Part shown: positions 1 to 9,141 of the stretch, piece after piece
How the letters are laid out: every line of letters begins with the position of its first letter
How positions within the stretch are numbered: position 1 is the first letter of the stretch
Assembly: GCA_022825705.1 (NCBI GenBank)
Contig: JAJDWH010000043.1
Coordinates: 62,001-126,000 of the forward strand
Source: Alphaproteobacteria bacterium
Lineage (GTDB): Bacteria > Pseudomonadota > Alphaproteobacteria > TMED109
Direction: 5' to 3'
DNA length: 64,000 bases
Notes under the pieces: generated by a model
Database searches by the model: none
What the model was told of the DNA's origin: nothing
What the model saw: the letters and a program-made list of their open reading frames with translations, nothing else
Made by a program: the position numbers and the translations under genes

Positions 1-518
1 TCGAAATCGACGCTGTTCTCGGCAAATTCGATGATGTGCATGTCGACTTCGCCGGCGTCGTGCTGGCCGCGATAGACGAGCTCCAGGCTGTCAATGTTCG
101 GTTGACGGGGGAGCCGGTAGGGTGCCTCGGCGACGTCGCCAGATGACCGGTACATCATGACCATGCCGTAGTAGTCGATGGCCTCCCAGTACCGGTGAAC
201 GAGAGGTTCGTCTTCAGCGCGGGGATGGCTTCGGGCCCGTCCGTTGGCGTCCAGTTGCCAGCCGTGAAACGGGCATTGCAGACGGTCCCCCGTGACCTTG
301 CCGTAGGCCAGGTTGGCGCCCTGATGCGGGCAGAAAGCATCAACCGCCCCGATCTGGCCGTCCGTCTTGCTGCGAAACAGGGCGATCTGTTCCCCCAGGC
401 ACTGAACGTGCCGCACGTCGCCGGGCCTGATCTCCTTCGACGCCGCTATCCGGTACCAGCCGTCCGGGTAAGGCGGCGGGTAGGTGAGCTCCCTGTCGCG
501 CGTCGGGCTGAGGGTCAT
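1..518 (-). CDS. Rieske [2Fe-2S] oxygenase, N-terminal part (runs off window)
   Basis: The first 172 residues are inside the window and the gene continues past base 1. A Rieske cluster site is clear: CPH (C63, H65) and CPFHGW (C82, H85), 17 residues apart as in ring-hydroxylating oxygenases. The last residues (ENSVDF) match the start of the mononuclear-iron region of KshA and DAF-36-like oxygenases, where the next residues normally hold the iron histidines. Expected role: the oxygenase component of a non-heme iron monooxygenase or dioxygenase acting on a sterol or aromatic substrate. The substrate cannot be told. The ATG at 518 follows the conserved short N-terminus. The family is certain, the subfamily is inference. 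Confidence 0.85.
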   Translation of the reverse strand, partial: MTLSPTRDRELTYPPPYPDGWYRIAASKEIRPGDVRHVQCLGEQIALFRSKTDGQIGAVDAFCPHQGANLAYGKVTGDRLQCPFHGWQLDANGRARSHPRAEDEPLVHRYWEAIDYYGMVMMYRSSGDVAEAPYRLPRQPNIDSLELVYRGQHDAGEVDMHIIEFAENSVDF

Positions 519-739
519 GAAACACCGGCCTGTTCCGGCACCGCGTGTGGCGGCGCGGACTATTCAAAGCGATCGGAGGGCTGTCAAATGACTTTGAAGA
601 CCACAGGTGCCGGGTCCCGGGTGCCGTGAGGGTGACCTCGTCGGCGGCCGCGCGACCGTCGTCATCGCCGCACACAGGACCAATGCGAACTGGCTCCACG
701 GCCTCCGATCACGGATGCACGGAGCCTCCCGGTCTCCGG

Positions 740-2095
740 CTAGGCCGGTTCGTTGGGTCTCCCGAACGCGGCTTCCATCTCGCGGCGGGTTCGGACCGCT
801 TCGTCCGTTTCCTGGACAGCAGCATCGGACCACCGGAGGAGCTCGCCTTCCGCGATGTCCCTGGTCAGCGGCACGCCGCTCGCCAAGCCAAGGGGCAGCC
901 CGCCGAACTCCAGCGAATCGATCGCGGGGGACTGGCGGCCCCAGACCATGTAGCCGCCCTCGCCGTCCAGCACTTCGCCTTTCTTGAGCGGCCGCTTCGC
1001 ACACGCAATGACGTCTGAACGGAAACCGGTCGGCGATCCGGTCGGCTCGCCACGGAGCGCTGCCGAGGCCACCGAGATGCCGAGCTCGAGACCGATCATG
1101 TGCGTGGGGCGGTAGAGCGCAGCGTAGTGGAACGTGCTGTCAGGCAGCATCCGATACTCCTCGAAGCAGTTCCGGACGTAGTCGCTCTCCCCCTCAATCA
1201 CCACGTACGTGCCCACCATCAGGTCATCGCTGACCGGAGACATGTCCCGGTTGAGCGAGGACACGACTTCGGTGGTGCCGACATGCTGGGCAAGACCACC
1301 CGCGCTGGCGGGCTTCAGCAGTTCGGCGAGGTCGTAGCGCGAGCAGGGCGGAAAGGTGAGGCCACCAGACTGCGGCGTGAGCCCGGTGGCGTTGCAGACT
1401 GCCGTCATCTCGATTCCGGACTTGGTCCCGTCGATGAAGGAATTGAACATCTTGGGATTCATGCCGCCGCGTTCGGCCTCTTCCTGGCTCAGGTGGTAGT
1501 TGTCCCAGACGGTATCGGGCGTCGAACGGTGGAAGTCCGGGTGGTAGCGCGTCCCCTTCCCGGCGCAAACGACGCTGAACCCGCAGGCCCGCGCCCAGTC
1601 GACATGCTCGGCGATCAGCGCTGGCTGATCACCCCACGCCAGGCTGTACACCACGCCGGCTTCTTCGGCGCGCCTCGCGAGCAGCGGCCCCGCGAGGACG
1701 TCCGCCTCGACGTTGACCATGACGACATGCTTGCCATGGTCGATCGCCGCCAGGCAGTGGCGAATCCCCACCTTGGGGTCACCGGTCGCCTCGATCAGGA
1801 CGTCCAGGGCCGGATGGGCAATCAGAGCTGGCGCATCGTCATCAATCCGTGTCGCGCCGGTCTTGACCGCCTGGTCGAGATCCGCCGCCCCGATCTGCTC
1901 GGCGCTCCAGCCGCCTCGCCGACAGTTCGCGTGCGCCTTGGCGACATCCAGATCGGCGATACCGATTACGTGGAGACCAGGCGTTCGATGGGCCTGCGCG
2001 AGGAACATGGTGCCGAACTTGCCAGCCCCGATGATGCCGACCCGGACAGGATTTCCGGCTTCGGCGCGGGCTTCCAGAAGACGGGACAAATTCAT
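740..2095 (-). CDS. NAD(P)-dependent oxidoreductase with C-terminal SAF domain
   Basis: 451 residues. The N-terminus has a Rossmann motif (GIIGAGKFG, residues 20-28) and the body resembles the homoserine dehydrogenase-like or GFO-type oxidoreductases. Residues after about 350 look like a SAF domain (CAKRPLKKGEVLDGEGGY), as in the family annotated as SAF domain-containing NAD(P)-dependent oxidoreductase. The substrate is unknown. Its start overlaps the stop of the upstream acetyltransferase by 4 bases, so the two are probably co-transcribed. A divergent reductive biosynthetic role is possible, but neighbours give no pathway. Confidence 0.8.
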   Translation of the reverse strand: MNLSRLLEARAEAGNPVRVGIIGAGKFGTMFLAQAHRTPGLHVIGIADLDVAKAHANCRRGGWSAEQIGAADLDQAVKTGATRIDDDAPALIAHPALDVLIEATGDPKVGIRHCLAAIDHGKHVVMVNVEADVLAGPLLARRAEEAGVVYSLAWGDQPALIAEHVDWARACGFSVVCAGKGTRYHPDFHRSTPDTVWDNYHLSQEEAERGGMNPKMFNSFIDGTKSGIEMTAVCNATGLTPQSGGLTFPPCSRYDLAELLKPASAGGLAQHVGTTEVVSSLNRDMSPVSDDLMVGTYVVIEGESDYVRNCFEEYRMLPDSTFHYAALYRPTHMIGLELGISVASAALRGEPTGSPTGFRSDVIACAKRPLKKGEVLDGEGGYMVWGRQSPAIDSLEFGGLPLGLASGVPLTRDIAEGELLRWSDAAVQETDEAVRTRREMEAAFGRPNEPA

Positions 2096-2760
2096 GGTGT
2101 CGCTCCGGAGTACGAGTGCGTGTGTGTGTCGTCGGGCGCAGGCGCCCGGACGTTGGCCGACGCCGATGGCCCCGGCAGGGGGTCTGTCGCGAGCAGAGCG
2201 TACAGGGCATGGTCCCGCCAGCGGCCGTCAATTTTCAGGTAGTCGCGGGCCATGCCTTCGCAGCGAAACCCCAGATTCTCGAGCAAGAGGCGACTCGGCC
2301 AATTCGAGGTGACCGCGGCGGCTTCCAGCCGGTGGAGCTTCATCTGTCGGAAGAGCATCGGAACCAGGATCGAGATGGCTTCGCGCATGTACCCCTGACG
2401 AGCATACGGAGCCCCGATCCAATAGCCGAGCGACGCGGAATGCGCGACTCCCCGCTGCACGTTTGCCACGGTCACCGCGCCCAACAGAGCCTTGTCAGCG
2501 TTGCGGAAGATGTGGAAGGCATACCCCCGGTCATCGCGGGCCGCGAACACTTGGCCGCGGTACTGGCGGAGATAGGACGACCGGGTGCAGTTCTCGGGCC
2601 GCCATGACGGTTCCCACGACTTGAGGAACGCGTAGCTCTCCTTGCGCAGGGAAACCCAGGCGTGCGCGTCGGATCGCCTCGGAGGCCGCAGGTACACGTT
2701 TGGCCCCTCGACGCTGCGGGATGCGAACAGTTCCCGAATGGCCGGGGGCAGCCGGATCAC
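2092..2760 (-). CDS. GNAT family N-acetyltransferase, RimJ/RimL type
   Basis: 222 residues. The order of motifs is that of the RimJ/RimL branch of GNAT: an N-terminal strand reading VYLRPPRRSDA, a central GYWIGAPYARQGYM acetyl-CoA loop, and a final NxxSRxLLENLGFRCEG segment. Members acetylate the N-terminal residue of ribosomal proteins, or other amines, using acetyl-CoA. In many alphaproteobacteria a gene of this type follows the M16 peptidase and thrC, as it does here. Its start overlaps the peptidase stop by 4 bases. The acceptor substrate is not predictable. Confidence 0.85.
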   Translation of the reverse strand: MIRLPPAIRELFASRSVEGPNVYLRPPRRSDAHAWVSLRKESYAFLKSWEPSWRPENCTRSSYLRQYRGQVFAARDDRGYAFHIFRNADKALLGAVTVANVQRGVAHSASLGYWIGAPYARQGYMREAISILVPMLFRQMKLHRLEAAAVTSNWPSRLLLENLGFRCEGMARDYLKIDGRWRDHALYALLATDPLPGPSASANVRAPAPDDTHTHSYSGATP

Positions 2761-4055
2761 GCCGCTCCCGCAACCGGGGTCCCGAAGAGTGACCGAAGCG
2801 TGGCTTTGGTGGGGAGCCCGCCGAGGGGACCGATCGCAGCGAGAGTCGGCTCGCTCGCGAGGACGCGCCTGGCGACGCGGCTTACGGCGGCGCGGTCGAC
2901 GTCGGCCAGCCGCCGCAGGTGCTCGTCGACGGGAATGGGCCGACCGTGGATCCGAAGCTGGTGGGCCAGCGCCTCGGCCTGCCCGGCGCAGCTTTCCAGC
3001 CCCATGAGCAGGCCGCTTCTTGCCTGTGCCATCGCCCGGTCGAGCTCGTCCGGCCGGACCCTGCCGGCCAATCCGTGGATCTCTTCGGCGGTGCGGCGAA
3101 TCACTTCGCCGGAATCCTGTTCAGCGGTACCCGCGTAGACACCGAAGATGCCGCTGTCGTGGAACGAGCTTCCGAAGCTGTGAATGTCGTAGGCGAGGCC
3201 GCGTTTCTCGCGCACTTCTTGGAACAGCCGGGACGACAGGCCGCCGCCGAGGATGGCGGAGAACATGGTCATGGCGTAGAAGTCGGGATCGGCGTAGGCG
3301 ACCCCCTCGAACCCGAGCACCAGGTGGGTCTGTTCCAGTTCGCGGGCTACCCCGCCCACCCCGCCGTGGTAGCGGGCCGGCGCCGGCGCGTCGGAGCGCG
3401 AGCTGCCGATGTCGTCGAATGCCGCGGCCGCGAGGCTCACCAGCGCCTCGTGATCGACGTCGCCCGCGGCCGCGAGGACCATGGCCTCGCCCCGGTAGTG
3501 CTGCCGCATGTAGGCGAGGAGGGTCTCCCGCTCGATTCCCGAGACGATCTCCGGGGTCCCGAGAATGGGCCGGCCAAGCGGCTGGTCGGGAAATGCGCAC
3601 GTCTGGAAGCGGTCGAAGACGACGTCGGCGGGATTGTCCCGCGCCTCGCCGATCTCTTGGATGATCACCGATCGCTCGCGCGCCAATTCCTCGTCGGCGA
3701 AGGTCGGGTTCAGCAGGATGTCCGACAGGACTTCGACGGCCAGGGGGAACGCTCCCGGCAGGATGCGGAGATGGTAGGCGGTCTCCTCGCGCCCGGTATA
3801 GGCGTTCATGTAGGCGCCGGCGGACTCAACCTCTTCGGCGATCTGCCGGGCCGTGCGCGTGGTCGTTCCCTTGAACGCCATGTGCTCCAGCAGGTGGGAA
3901 ATCCCGTTGCGGTCCTCCGGTTCGTTGCGGGCACCGGTGTGCACCCAGACCCCCACCGCGGCGGTGCGGGTGCCGGGGACGCTCTGGCTGGCGATCCGGA
4001 GACCGGATGGAAGCGTGGTCACTGCCGCTTCCGGCAAGGCCCCGTGACTGTTCAT
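2757..4055 (-). CDS. M16 family zinc peptidase (processing-peptidase-like)
   Basis: 432 residues from the ATG at 4055, which overlaps the thrC stop as ATGA. A longer frame to 4154 would run into thrC and adds a basic, non-conserved extension. The inverzincin zinc site HLLEH is at residues 54-58, inside the context GISHLLEHMAFKGT typical of mitochondrial processing peptidase beta and bacterial PqqF-like proteins. The length is that of a single M16 subunit of the MPP type. It likely degrades or trims peptides in the cytoplasm or periplasm. No signal peptide is evident. It sits in a tight run from ctaA through thrC to the acetyltransferase. Confidence 0.9.
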   Translation of the reverse strand: MNSHGALPEAAVTTLPSGLRIASQSVPGTRTAAVGVWVHTGARNEPEDRNGISHLLEHMAFKGTTTRTARQIAEEVESAGAYMNAYTGREETAYHLRILPGAFPLAVEVLSDILLNPTFADEELARERSVIIQEIGEARDNPADVVFDRFQTCAFPDQPLGRPILGTPEIVSGIERETLLAYMRQHYRGEAMVLAAAGDVDHEALVSLAAAAFDDIGSSRSDAPAPARYHGGVGGVARELEQTHLVLGFEGVAYADPDFYAMTMFSAILGGGLSSRLFQEVREKRGLAYDIHSFGSSFHDSGIFGVYAGTAEQDSGEVIRRTAEEIHGLAGRVRPDELDRAMAQARSGLLMGLESCAGQAEALAHQLRIHGRPIPVDEHLRRLADVDRAAVSRVARRVLASEPTLAAIGPLGGLPTKATLRSLFGTPVAGAA

Positions 4056-5488
4056 GGCGCGGGTGCCGCAGCGGCGGCGGCGCGGCGCAGATGGTCCGCG
4101 AGCCGCGCGTAGTCGGCCGGAAGAGTGGTCACACGTTCCGGCGCGTCCATGCAACGCGCCAGGGGTTCGGGCGTCTCAGGCTCTTCGCTCAAAGCCTGCC
4201 GGACGGCGTCCGGGAACTTCGCGGGGTGGGCGGTTGCGAGCGCGATCACGGGCGCTGCAGTGGCGCGGTAGTTCCGGTCGAGCGCGCCGGCCTGGCGGGC
4301 GGCCGCGATCCCGACGGCGGTGTGGGGGTCGATCTGCACGCCGCAGACGTCGCGGATGTCGAGCATCGTGTGAATGGTCTGGTCTTCGGTCACCATGCTT
4401 CCCTTGAAACGTTTCCCGGTTGCCGCCCGTTCCCGGGCGGTCACGCAAATTGCCTGGCCGCGGGCAAGGCCTGCCATGTCGCACTGCACTGCATCCGGAT
4501 CCCGATCACGAATCTCGTACAGCAGCCGTTCGAAATTCGATGCCACCTGGATGTCCATTGCCGGCGAGAGCGTGCGGTGGACCGTACCGGGATGGTAGCG
4601 CCCGGTCTCGAAGAACCGGGCCAGGATGTCGTTGCGGTTCGTGCCGACAATCAGGCCGGCCACGCCCAGCCCCATGCAGGCGGCCACATGCCCGGCGTAG
4701 CAGTCGCCGAAGTTGCCGGACGGTACTGCAAACACCGGCGGTGGGCCACCGATTCGGTTGGCGGCGTGGACGTAGTAGGCTGCCTGTGCAGCAATCCTGC
4801 TCCAGTTGATCGAGTTCACGGCGAGGAGGCCGCATTCGCGGCGCAGCGCCTCATCGGCGAACGCTTGCTTGACCAGCGACTGGCAGGAATCGAACGTACC
4901 TTCGATGGCAACGTTGAACACGGCCGGGTCGTCGACGGTTGTCATGAGGCGTCGCTGCAGCGGGGCGATCCGGCCTTCGGGATGCAGGACGACGATCGCC
5001 ATGGCCCGACGACCGCGGCAGGCCTCGATGGCGGCGGCGCCGGTGTCGCCCGAAGTCGCGCACAGGACCAGTGCCCGCCGGCCGTCGAGTTCCAGGAAGC
5101 GGTCAAAGAGACGGGCGAGGACCTGCAGCGCGAAGTCCTTGAAGGCGAGCGTGGGGCCATGGAAGAGCTCGAGCAGATGGAGCCCGTTCCGAAGCCTGCG
5201 CACCGGCGCCACCTCCGGGTGCGTGAACGTCTGGTACGCGTCCGCGGCGAGTTCGGAAGACACGCTGATAGGGAGCGAATCGCCGCCCAGCTCGGTGAGG
5301 ACATGCGCTGCGGTCTCGACGTACCCGGCGCCGGCCGTGCGCTGGAACAGCGGCTCCGACTCCGGCCAGCGGTCAGGCATGAAAAGACCGCCGTCCGGCG
5401 CGAGGCCGGCCAACGTCGCGGTTCGGAAGTCCACCGGGTCCGACCCGCGGGTGCTGACATATCGAAGGGAAGAGAGGCCCTCAGTCAT
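4052..5488 (-). CDS. thrC: Threonine synthase
   Basis: 478 residues, the usual length of the bacterial and fungal type. It converts O-phospho-L-homoserine to L-threonine with pyridoxal phosphate. The PLP lysine is K117 in PTLAFKDF. The N-terminus (LRYVSTRG, then LAPDGGLFMP) is diagnostic, and a phosphate-binding SGDTGAAA follows. The start overlaps the heme A synthase stop by 4 bases (ATGA) and the stop overlaps the M16 peptidase start in the same way, so the three are probably translated in a coupled manner. Confidence 0.97.
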   Translation of the reverse strand: MTEGLSSLRYVSTRGSDPVDFRTATLAGLAPDGGLFMPDRWPESEPLFQRTAGAGYVETAAHVLTELGGDSLPISVSSELAADAYQTFTHPEVAPVRRLRNGLHLLELFHGPTLAFKDFALQVLARLFDRFLELDGRRALVLCATSGDTGAAAIEACRGRRAMAIVVLHPEGRIAPLQRRLMTTVDDPAVFNVAIEGTFDSCQSLVKQAFADEALRRECGLLAVNSINWSRIAAQAAYYVHAANRIGGPPPVFAVPSGNFGDCYAGHVAACMGLGVAGLIVGTNRNDILARFFETGRYHPGTVHRTLSPAMDIQVASNFERLLYEIRDRDPDAVQCDMAGLARGQAICVTARERAATGKRFKGSMVTEDQTIHTMLDIRDVCGVQIDPHTAVGIAAARQAGALDRNYRATAAPVIALATAHPAKFPDAVRQALSEEPETPEPLARCMDAPERVTTLPADYARLADHLRRAAAAAAPAP

Positions 5489-6372
5489 CGTTCACGGAAC
5501 ACGTACCAGCCGACCGCAGCGTAGGAGACAACCAGCAGCGCGCCGACCAGCTGGTGGGACAAAGCGATCCAGAGGCCGGGCTCGCTCATTGCCGTCATCA
5601 GGCCCAGCAGCGCCTGCAGCACGAAGACCACCGGGGTGGCTGCCGCCCAGCTGAAGGCCACGGGAGCCAGCCGTCGGGGCAGTCGCGCCAGGAGCACCAG
5701 GGCCGGGATGACGGTGGCGAGGGCGAGCAGCCGATGGACGATGTGGAGCAGCACGTCCGGGTTCGCGTAGTGGGCCTGGTTCCATGGGCTGCCACAGAGC
5801 AGCCAGTCGGGGCAGGCATGCGCAGCCCCCGACTTGGCGAGAAACGCACCGGCCCCCGCCGCCGCGATGGCCACGGCCGTGCCGAGCCAGGCGAGCTGCT
5901 TGCAGTCCGGAGGCAGGATCCGTGCGTGCACCCGGGCTCTCCGGGGTCCGGTGGACGAGCCCACCAGCGCTACGAGCAGGATCAGGGCGATCGCGAGATG
6001 GACGGTGACGGACCACGGGCTGTTCCGGTCGAAGACAGTGAAGGCGCCCAGGATCGCCTGGATCACGACTAGCACAACGGCGGCGGCGCCGAGGATCCGG
6101 TGCTTCGGGGTCTGCGCGGTCAGCAGGACCAGGAGCACGAGCGGAGCGACGAAGACGGCCGCATTGACGCGATGGATCCACTCGAGCCAGACCTGCCAGT
6201 GCTCGTAGGCGAGATCTGGAACGGTTGCGAGCGCCTCCGGGGTCGGCAGCCAGAAACCGTGGCACAACGGCCAGTCCGGGCAGCTCAGGCCGGAGCCCGT
6301 CAGACGTACGGCGCCGCCCAGCACGATCTGAACCAGGACGAAGACGATGGCTAGGTAGCCGGCCAGCCTCAT
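5485..6372 (-). CDS. ctaA: Heme A synthase (COX15/CtaA family)
   Basis: 295 residues from the ATG at 6372. An upstream start at 6441 is open but adds a polar, poorly conserved stretch. The protein is strongly hydrophobic with about eight membrane segments in two similar halves. The first half has VRLTGSGLSCPDWPLCHGF and the second has CPDWLLC. Conserved histidines lie in the EHWQVWLEWIHR and HIVHR segments. It oxidises the C8 methyl of heme O to a formyl group to give heme A for cytochrome aa3 oxidase, and so works after the farnesyltransferase encoded upstream in the same cluster. Confidence 0.93.
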   Translation of the reverse strand: MRLAGYLAIVFVLVQIVLGGAVRLTGSGLSCPDWPLCHGFWLPTPEALATVPDLAYEHWQVWLEWIHRVNAAVFVAPLVLLVLLTAQTPKHRILGAAAVVLVVIQAILGAFTVFDRNSPWSVTVHLAIALILLVALVGSSTGPRRARVHARILPPDCKQLAWLGTAVAIAAAGAGAFLAKSGAAHACPDWLLCGSPWNQAHYANPDVLLHIVHRLLALATVIPALVLLARLPRRLAPVAFSWAAATPVVFVLQALLGLMTAMSEPGLWIALSHQLVGALLVVSYAAVGWYVFRER

Positions 6373-6463
6373 GCGGGTGGATTCCTGCGCGCGTCCCGTG
6401 CCGCACTTCGATCGGCCGGCAACTGGCTGCCGACACCGCAAGCGAGGGCTGGCGCAACCTGCG

Positions 6464-7201
6464 TCACGTGACGTTGCCGGGACGTCGCGGTCGGGGATCG
6501 CCGGCGCGGCGGCCCAGCACGGAGACGCAAGCGGCGAGGACGCCCGCGAGGCCGTACCAGGTCAGTGCGTACTCGAGATGCGTATTGCGGATGGACACGT
6601 TGGTCTGCCCGCCCTCGGGCCACCCCCCGGGATTGCGCGCCGGGCCCGCGTCCAGGACGTAGCCGGCCAGTTCCAGGCCGGTTGCCGTGCCCATGGCCGC
6701 GAGATCGATCGCGTACCAGCTGCCGCCGGCAGGATCATTGTCCGGGACGAACGGGCCCGCCGGATGCTGCAGCCGGAGGAGGCCCTCCACCCGGACGGGG
6801 CCCGTCGGGTTCCCGTCGCGCCGGGTCGCCGCCGACTGAAACTCGACGGGCACGAAGCCCCGATTCACCAGAATTGCCGGAGCACCCGGACGCACCAGCG
6901 GCGTGAGCACGTGGGCGCCGGCGACGCCCGCCCGGGTCCGGGGAATGAGGAGGAGTTCAAGGTCATGCCGGAACACGCCATCCGCGAAGACGGGCGTGTA
7001 CTCGGGAAGGCCGGGGGCGGTGTCCGGGGCAGCGACGGGCGGCGCTCCGGCCCGCGCGGTGATGTTGGCCAGAAGGGATTCCTTCCAGCGGAGCCGCTCC
7101 ATTTGCCACGTGCCCAGGCCCAGCAGGATCAGGAAGGCCGATGCGATCGCGGTGCCCTGGAGAATCCGGTTGTCGCGCAGCCGCGCCGGCTCAGCCGACA
7201 T
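6464..7201 (-). CDS. SURF1 family cytochrome oxidase biogenesis protein
   Basis: 245 residues from ATG 7201. An in-frame start at 7216 is also possible and would deepen the overlap with the DUF983 gene. Topology is that of SURF1: one membrane segment at the N-terminus (ASAFLILLGLGTWQMERL, with the conserved GxWQ-R), a periplasmic domain, and a second membrane segment near the end (YALTWYGLAGVLAA). SURF1 proteins help to deliver heme A to subunit I. The gene lies inside the oxidase cluster between DUF983 and ctaA. Confidence 0.92.
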   Translation of the reverse strand: MSAEPARLRDNRILQGTAIASAFLILLGLGTWQMERLRWKESLLANITARAGAPPVAAPDTAPGLPEYTPVFADGVFRHDLELLLIPRTRAGVAGAHVLTPLVRPGAPAILVNRGFVPVEFQSAATRRDGNPTGPVRVEGLLRLQHPAGPFVPDNDPAGGSWYAIDLAAMGTATGLELAGYVLDAGPARNPGGWPEGGQTNVSIRNTHLEYALTWYGLAGVLAACVSVLGRRAGDPRPRRPGNVT

Positions 7202-7619
7202 CAGGCTTCCGATCATCGTTCAGCAGGTCGTGTCGGACGTGACTGGCAAGGAGCAGGGCCCGCACCGGACGCAGGAGGCCGATCGTTGCGCCGAGAATCA
7301 CCGGGGTCCAGACCAGGGCGTGGGCCCAGACCGGCGGGCGCAGCCACGCGTCAAGCGCAAAGGCGCCGCCGGTAGCGAGCGCGCCGACGACGAGCATGAT
7401 GAACCAGGAAGCCCCGTCGCCGACGTCAGCGCTCCCCAGGCGGATGCCGCAGCTGGGGCAGGCGTCCACGAACTCCGTGAGCCCCCGGAAGCAGCGTCCC
7501 TTGCCGCAGGCCGGGCACCATCCCCTGAGCGCTCGGCCTGCCGCCGTGCCGGCCGCCGTCCTAGGGCGGTGGCTGGAACCTCCGGACGTTAGTGGGTAAC
7601 TCCCCCGGAGCCGCCCCAC
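7191..7619 (-). CDS. DUF983 family membrane protein
   Basis: About 142 residues. Two CPxC knuckles (CPACGKGRCF and CPSCGIRL) are followed by two membrane segments, which is the DUF983 pattern. Genes of this family sit between coxC and surf1 in many alphaproteobacteria. The start is uncertain. No ATG, GTG or TTG occurs in frame after the coxC stop, so the nearest usable codon is the GTG at 7619, inside the last codons of coxC and overlapping it by 31 bases. That suggests translational coupling. Its stop overlaps the surf1 start by 11 bases. The molecular role is unknown. Confidence 0.82.
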   Translation of the reverse strand: MGRLRGSYPLTSGGSSHRPRTAAGTAAGRALRGWCPACGKGRCFRGLTEFVDACPSCGIRLGSADVGDGASWFIMLVVGALATGGAFALDAWLRPPVWAHALVWTPVILGATIGLLRPVRALLLASHVRHDLLNDDRKPDVG

Positions 7620-8422
7620 CAGTAAATGGCGAAGAAGAGGAACAGCCAGACCACGTCCACGAAGTGCCAGTACCAGGCGGCCGCCTCGAAGCCGAAGTGC
7701 TGTTCGGGCTTGAAATGCCCGACGACGGATCTGCCGAGGCACACGATCAGGAAGATGGACCCGATCAGGACGTGGGCCCCGTGGAAGCCCGTGGCCATGA
7801 AGAACGTGGAGCTGTAGATGCCGTCGGTGAAGGCGAACGGGGCATGCGCGTACTCGTAGGCCTGCACGGCGGTGAAGGCGATGCCCAGCGCGACGGTGAC
7901 AGAGAGTCCCTGGATGAGCCCCGACCGTTTCCCCTCGCGCAACGCATGGTGAGCCCAGGTCACGGTTGCGCCCGAGGTCAGCAGGATGATCGTGTTGAGG
8001 AGCGGCAGGTGGAACGGGTCGAAGACCTCGACGCCGGTCGGTGGCCAGGTCCCGCCGGTGAACGTGACCCGGGCGACCTGCTGGGCCTCGTCGGCGAACA
8101 GGCTGGCGTCGAAGAATGCCCAGAACCACGCGAGGAAGAACATCACTTCGGAGGCGATGAACAGGACCATCCCGTACCGCAGCCCGAGCTGGACCGTGGG
8201 CGTGTGATGGCCCTCGTGCTCCGCTTCGCGCACCACGTCCCGCCACCAGACGAACATCGTGAACGCCACCAGCAGCGTCCCCACCGCCAGCACGGCGCTC
8301 CCGTAAGCGAGCTCGTGCATGTACATGAGGCCGCCCACCGCGAGCGTGAGGGCGCCGAGCGCACCCACCACCGGCCATGGGCTGGGGGAGACAAGGTGAT
8401 AGGGATGGGCGTGCTGGCTCAT
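7589..8422 (-). CDS. coxC: Cytochrome c oxidase subunit III
   Basis: 277 residues with seven membrane segments. Recognition comes from HPYHLVSPSPWPVVGA at the N-terminus, the FFLAWFWAFFDASL segment, and the C-terminal AAWYWHFVDVVWLFLF. Subunit III stabilises proton uptake by the aa3-type oxidase. Its start overlaps the ctaG stop by 4 bases and its end overlaps the DUF983 gene. It is part of the cluster that begins with ctaC at 12521. Confidence 0.97.
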   Translation of the reverse strand: MSQHAHPYHLVSPSPWPVVGALGALTLAVGGLMYMHELAYGSAVLAVGTLLVAFTMFVWWRDVVREAEHEGHHTPTVQLGLRYGMVLFIASEVMFFLAWFWAFFDASLFADEAQQVARVTFTGGTWPPTGVEVFDPFHLPLLNTIILLTSGATVTWAHHALREGKRSGLIQGLSVTVALGIAFTAVQAYEYAHAPFAFTDGIYSSTFFMATGFHGAHVLIGSIFLIVCLGRSVVGHFKPEQHFGFEAAAWYWHFVDVVWLFLFFAIYWWGGSGGVTH

Positions 8423-9027
8423 GGATGGCTCCCGCGAAGTGATTCCTCAGGGCTGCTGGCGGCAGCCGCCGGCACCGGGGCTGCAAAAGCGACAGTTGGG
8501 TCCGGGTTCGCCTCGTCCGCGCCGAAAAACGTATAGGAGAGGGTGACGGCCGTCACCTCCCGCGTGGCGCGATCGGCGGCGATCGCCGGGTCGACGTAGA
8601 ACGTGAGCGGCATATCGACCGTCTGGCCGGGATCGAGCCGCTGCTCCTCGAAGCAGAAGCAGTCGATCTTCTGCACGTATTGACCGGCCTTCAGGGGGGT
8701 GACGTTGAACGTGGCGGTGCCCGTCACCGGCTCGGCGCCGTCGTTCGTGGCCCGGTAGAAGGCGAGCACCGACGCGCCGGTCTCCACGGTCAACTGCCGC
8801 TCGACCGGTGCGAATCGCCACGGCAACCCGGGCGCCACGTCGGCGTTGAAGCGCACCGTGATCGCGTGGCCGGCACCGCCCGGCGCGCTGGCCGCAACGC
8901 CGGGGGTTCCGGCGAATCCCGTGACCCGGCAGAAGAGGTCGTACAAGGGGACGGCGGCGAAGCTGAGCCCGGCCATCACGACGACCGCCGCTACCACCAT
9001 TCCGCCGACGACGTGGTTGCGGTTCAT
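8419..9027 (-). CDS. ctaG: Cytochrome c oxidase assembly protein CtaG/Cox11 (copper chaperone)
   Basis: 202 residues. One N-terminal membrane anchor is followed by a periplasmic immunoglobulin-like domain. PLYDLFCRVTGFAGTP is diagnostic, and CFCFEEQ holds the copper-binding cysteine pair. Cox11 proteins deliver copper to the CuB site of subunit I. The ATG overlaps the TGA of the small upstream gene (ATGA), and the stop overlaps the coxC start. Confidence 0.95.
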   Translation of the reverse strand: MNRNHVVGGMVVAAVVVMAGLSFAAVPLYDLFCRVTGFAGTPGVAASAPGGAGHAITVRFNADVAPGLPWRFAPVERQLTVETGASVLAFYRATNDGAEPVTGTATFNVTPLKAGQYVQKIDCFCFEEQRLDPGQTVDMPLTFYVDPAIAADRATREVTAVTLSYTFFGADEANPDPTVAFAAPVPAAAASSPEESLRGSHP

Positions 9028-9140
9028 GTCCCCGCACCCATGCGGATCAGTGAGACGGCGTAGAACACCACGATCAGCATCACGATGAGGCCGGCCAGCG
9101 CCAGGTTCTTGCGGCGCGTCTTGGGATCCGGTCGGGGCAC
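9024..9140 (-). CDS. Small CoxF-like membrane protein of the oxidase cluster
   Basis: A 38-residue frame from GTG 9140 to TGA 9024. It starts one base before the end of ctaB and stops inside the ctaG start (ATGA). The N-terminus is basic (DPKTRRKNLALA) and is followed by a single hydrophobic helix (GLIVMLIVVFYAVSLIRM). A small protein with this layout, called CoxF or cytochrome oxidase assembly protein, lies between ctaB and ctaG in many alphaproteobacteria. The exact fit between its neighbours and the membrane helix support a real gene. Function beyond oxidase association is unknown. Confidence 0.75.
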   Translation of the reverse strand: MPRPDPKTRRKNLALAGLIVMLIVVFYAVSLIRMGAGT

Positions 9141-9141
9141 G

